A stretch of DNA of 9,009 nucleotides, taken from the NCBI GenBank assembly GCA_002441045.1, contig DJWQ01000084.1:1-9009 (forward strand), read 5' to 3'. A program made the position numbers and the translations under genes. Of the stretch, positions 6,843-9,009 are shown in pieces (within the stretch, counting starts at the first letter, position 1; each line of letters opens with the position of its first letter). Origin of the DNA: Firmicutes bacterium UBA6226 (lineage in GTDB: Bacteria; Bacillota_A; Clostridia; Peptostreptococcales; Acidaminobacteraceae). Under the pieces are notes generated by a model. That model saw nothing but the letters and a program-made list of their open reading frames with translations. It made no database searches and was not told the origin of the DNA.

Positions 6843-6855
6843 TTGTAAAATCTAT
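6831..6855. promoter_or_regulatory. 25-base imperfect dyad, candidate operator
   Basis: The arms ATAGATTTAACA (6831-6842) and TGTAAAATCTAT (6844-6855) are reverse complements at 11 of 12 positions around a single central T. The dyad covers the last PhoP-like box and the place where a -35 element would lie, so a dimeric repressor could use it. It has no T-run after it and is not a terminator. Confidence 0.55.
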
Positions 6856-6859
6856 TTTA

Positions 6860-6868
6860 TGTTAGAAT
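6860..6868 (+). promoter_or_regulatory. Putative extended -10 of the Na/Pi cotransporter gene
   Basis: TGTTAGAAT fits an extended -10 (TGn followed by a TATAAT-like hexamer). No recognisable -35 lies 16-18 bases upstream, which fits a promoter depending on an activator bound at the hexamer array. Transcription would start near 6875, giving a leader of about 55 bases. Confidence 0.5.
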
Positions 6869-6929
6869 AGGATAGGAATTTATCGTGTATACAATTTTTA
6901 AAAATCTTTAAATTAGGGGGCATTAAATA

Positions 6930-8543
6930 ATGTCAGTAGCAATTGGTGTATTAGGCGGTCTTGGATTATTTCTTTTTGGAATGCAGCTGATGGGAGCTGG
7001 TTTACAAAAAGCCGCTGGTAAGAAGTTGGAACGTATAATAGAAATTTTAACGACTAATCGTTTTATGGGCGTTTTAGTGGGTGTCATCGTAACAGGTGTT
7101 ATTCAAAGCTCTAGTGCCACTACAGTAATGGTTGTCGGATTTGTAAATGCAGGTATTATGAAGCTTTCACAAGCAGTAGGCGTCATACTCGGAGCAAATA
7201 TTGGTACAACCATAACAGGACAAATCGTTTCTTTATCTATTGATGAAATCGCACCTATAGCGGTTGGTGTCGGTATGATAATTTGGATGCTGTCAAAAAA
7301 AGATTCACAAAAGAATTTAGCTGAAATCCTTATTGGTTTGGGAATCCTATTTATTGGTATGGAATTCTTAAAGGATTCGTTAAAACCACTAAGAGAGCTT
7401 CAAGCGTTTGAAGATTTGATGACAAATATTGGTCACAACCCAATTCTAGGGGTTCTCGTCGGATTTGGGCTAACTTTTATTGTACAGAGTTCAAGTGCTT
7501 CAATTGGTATGTTAATTGCTTTGGCTTCTGCGGGTGCATTACCTTTAGCAGCAGCTTTACCAATTCTTTATGGAGACAATATCGGTACTTGTACAACTGC
7601 CCTACTTTCTTCTATTGGCGCAAGTAAAAATGCTAAAAGAGCTGCAATTATTCACTTAGCTTTCAATGCGGTTGGTACCTTATTATTCATCGTTGTATTA
7701 AGTCATCCAATTACTACTATTGTAATGAAACTCGATCCAACTGACGTTGGAAGACAAATTGCAAATGCGCATACAATCTTTAACCTTGCAAATGTCGTCA
7801 TTCAATTCCCATTTGCATTCGTATTAATCAAAATTGCTATGTGGATTATTCCAGATAAAGGTGAAGAACAAGTTAAATTAACAAAATATATTGACGAACG
7901 TATTTTAGAAACACCAACAATTGCAATTAAAAGCGTTACTAATGAAACCATTAATATGGGTGAAATTGCTAAGAAAAGTCTTATTTCAGCAATGGATGGG
8001 TTGTTTGAAGATCAGCTTGACAAAGTTAAGAAAACATTTGAGTTTGAGAAAGACGTTAATAAACTTGAAGAAGTTATTACAGAATATTTGGTCAAGCTAT
8101 CAAATAAAGACATCATGGATACAGATAGAAAGTATTTAGATGGATTATTTAATAGTGTAAATGATATCGAAAGAATTGGCGATCATGCGGATAATATCGC
8201 AGAGCTCGTTATGACCATGAGTGAAAACCACATTGCTCTTTCTGAAGTTTCTAAAAAGGCATTACTCATTATGTATAATAAAACTAAGGAAACTTACGAA
8301 ATGGCACTTGAGGTTTTAGAAAAGCCAGATCAAGAAATGATTGATTCTGTTATCAATCTTGAAAAGGAAATGGATCAACTTCAAAGAGATGCACGTCGTG
8401 ACCACTTCTCAAGACTTAACTCAAATGAATGCAGTACTGAAGCTGGCGTTTATTATCTTGAAATGGTAAACAATCTTGAAAGAATATCAGATCTTTCTTG
8501 TAACTTAGTAAGAATCGTTGCTGATAATGTATCTTTCGCGTAA
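6930..8543 (+). CDS. Na/Pi cotransporter family protein with C-terminal PhoU-like domain
   Basis: This 537-residue membrane protein is of the NptA/YjbB type, which moves phosphate with sodium. The membrane part (about residues 1-308) holds two inverted copies of the Na/Pi cotransporter repeat, each with the QSSSA motif (59-63 and 186-190) and a following G(A/D)NIGT turn (GANIGTT 88-94, GDNIGTC 215-221). The remaining part (about 330-537) is a helical PhoU-like domain with the paired motifs NDIERIGDHADNIAE (411-425) and NNLERISDLSCNLV (514-527), the first of which carries metal-binding acidic residues. Length and order are normal for the family. AGGGGG (6915-6920) lies 9 bases before the ATG. 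The gene stands alone, with a phosphate-type repeat array and a dyad upstream, and ends in a hairpin. Homologues act in phosphate uptake or in export of excess phosphate; the direction here cannot be told from sequence. Confidence 0.93.
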   Translation: MSVAIGVLGGLGLFLFGMQLMGAGLQKAAGKKLERIIEILTTNRFMGVLVGVIVTGVIQSSSATTVMVVGFVNAGIMKLSQAVGVILGANIGTTITGQIVSLSIDEIAPIAVGVGMIIWMLSKKDSQKNLAEILIGLGILFIGMEFLKDSLKPLRELQAFEDLMTNIGHNPILGVLVGFGLTFIVQSSSASIGMLIALASAGALPLAAALPILYGDNIGTCTTALLSSIGASKNAKRAAIIHLAFNAVGTLLFIVVLSHPITTIVMKLDPTDVGRQIANAHTIFNLANVVIQFPFAFVLIKIAMWIIPDKGEEQVKLTKYIDERILETPTIAIKSVTNETINMGEIAKKSLISAMDGLFEDQLDKVKKTFEFEKDVNKLEEVITEYLVKLSNKDIMDTDRKYLDGLFNSVNDIERIGDHADNIAELVMTMSENHIALSEVSKKALLIMYNKTKETYEMALEVLEKPDQEMIDSVINLEKEMDQLQRDARRDHFSRLNSNECSTEAGVYYLEMVNNLERISDLSCNLVRIVADNVSFA

Positions 8544-8573
8544 TTAATAACGATTGAATTTAATCAAAAATCA

Positions 8574-8620
8574 AAGAGCTGTTACAAATCAAAAGGATTT
8601 GCATCAGCTCTTCTTCTTTA
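8574..8620. terminator. Hairpin terminator between the convergent transporter and SRPBCC genes
   Basis: An 8-base outer stem (AAGAGCTG 8574-8581 with CAGCTCTT 8605-8612) and an inner 6-base hairpin (CAAATC 8585-8590 with GATTTG 8596-8601) are followed by TTCTTCTTTA on the plus strand and by TGATTTTTG on the minus strand. It can serve both genes; the T-runs are interrupted, so efficiency may be moderate. It begins 31 bases after the transporter stop and its plus-strand T-rich tail overlaps the SRPBCC stop codon. Confidence 0.7.
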
Positions 8621-9009
8621 TAATGATTCAACATGGCTTTTAAAATTATTTAATATGGCCTGCCATCCACTTTTCTGTAACTCTAACGGATTTACTTTTT
8701 CAGCATCAAAGGTCTCTTCCACTATGACCCTTGATGTTTCATTTTCTTTAAAATCAATCGTTACAATTCTACCATCGCCTAGTTCGTAACTAATATGCTT
8801 TAATGGCTCCACATTTAAGTAAATACCACTAAAATCAAATCCAATGTCTTCAGTTTTTGAAGCCATTCTATATGAAAATGAACCGCCATTTACAAGATTG
8901 TTAATCGCTGTTGGACAATGCCAATCATCTGATGCAAAATTCCACTTGGTGATATGTTCTGGCTCTGTAAATGCTCGCCAAACCTTTTCAATTGGCGCAT
9001 CAATGAAAG
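8618..9009 (-). CDS. SRPBCC/AHSA1-family protein (N-terminus beyond window edge)
   Basis: The last 130 or so residues of an SRPBCC (START-like, AHSA1/polyketide-cyclase-type) protein are visible. They begin within FIDAPIEKVWRAFTEPEHI, the typical first strand and helices of this fold, continue with KWNFASDDWHCPTA, GGSFSYRMAS, GFDFSGIYLNVEP and IVTIDF, and end with the long C-terminal helix SGWQAILNNFKSHVESL. An internal ATG at 8866 is not the start, because the frame stays open and family-like to the edge at 9009. Perhaps ten residues are missing. Such proteins form a hydrophobic ligand pocket; some act as Hsp90 co-chaperone-like factors or in stress responses, but no specific role can be given. 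The gene converges on the phosphate transporter gene and shares its terminator region. Confidence 0.87.
   Translation of the reverse strand, partial: FIDAPIEKVWRAFTEPEHITKWNFASDDWHCPTAINNLVNGGSFSYRMASKTEDIGFDFSGIYLNVEPLKHISYELGDGRIVTIDFKENETSRVIVEETFDAEKVNPLELQKSGWQAILNNFKSHVESL

Noticed and set aside
7921..8139. Plus-strand frame of 72 codons
   Set aside because: It lies out of frame inside the PhoU-like part of the transporter gene and has no start signal.
8618..8866. Complete small gene starting at the ATG at 8866
   Set aside because: The frame continues upstream to the window edge with clear SRPBCC sequence, so 8866 is an internal Met.

Overview
The window is about 9 kb of AT-rich bacterial chromosome. 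Nine protein-coding genes are visible, two of them cut by the window edges. Strong GGAGG- or GGGGG-type ribosome binding sites, short intergenic gaps, an RsgI-type anti-sigma factor, a DUF1848 protein and a Na/Pi cotransporter with a PhoU-like tail point to a low-GC Gram-positive relative (Bacillota, or an Acholeplasma/Izemoplasma-type lineage that kept the standard code). All tryptophans are TGG and no long frame is interrupted by TGA, so this is not a Mycoplasma-type code. The lineage is an inference; no rRNA or other marker gene is present. I see no tRNA, rRNA, insertion sequence, phage gene or CRISPR array.

Layout. Positions 1-1814 are a minus-strand operon read as RibD/DHFR-like reductase, then a NadR-like protein, then an ABC transporter ATPase that runs off the left edge. 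The first two genes overlap by 8 bases and the second and third are 21 bases apart. Positions 2013-4389 are a second minus-strand unit: a tandem-domain VOC/PhnB-like protein followed 22 bases later by an unusual membrane-anchored chemoreceptor-like protein, ending in a hairpin terminator. At 4390-4556 a divergent control region leads rightward into a single RsgI-like transmembrane anti-sigma factor (4557-5819), which ends in a strong terminator. A DUF1848 protein (5871-6722, minus) converges on it. A second divergent region (6723-6929) holds a repeat and dyad array in front of the Na/Pi cotransporter gene (6930-8543, plus). A truncated SRPBCC/AHSA1 gene (minus) converges on it from the right edge. 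No gene-free stretch exceeds about 210 bases.

The genes look like a mix of household and environmental-response functions: NAD salvage, phosphate transport, envelope sensing and small-molecule enzymes. They do not look like one dedicated system, and I find no defence island or clear new multi-gene system. The points most worth a second look are: a NadR homologue whose kinase half has lost both its P-loop and its catalytic Asp motif; a PhoP-box-like array of four hexamers spaced exactly 11 bases apart, overlapped by a 25-base dyad, in front of the phosphate transporter; a chemoreceptor-like protein with its putative sensor domain at the cytoplasmic C-terminus; and an RsgI with an intact Asn-Pro cleavage motif but no adjacent sigI.
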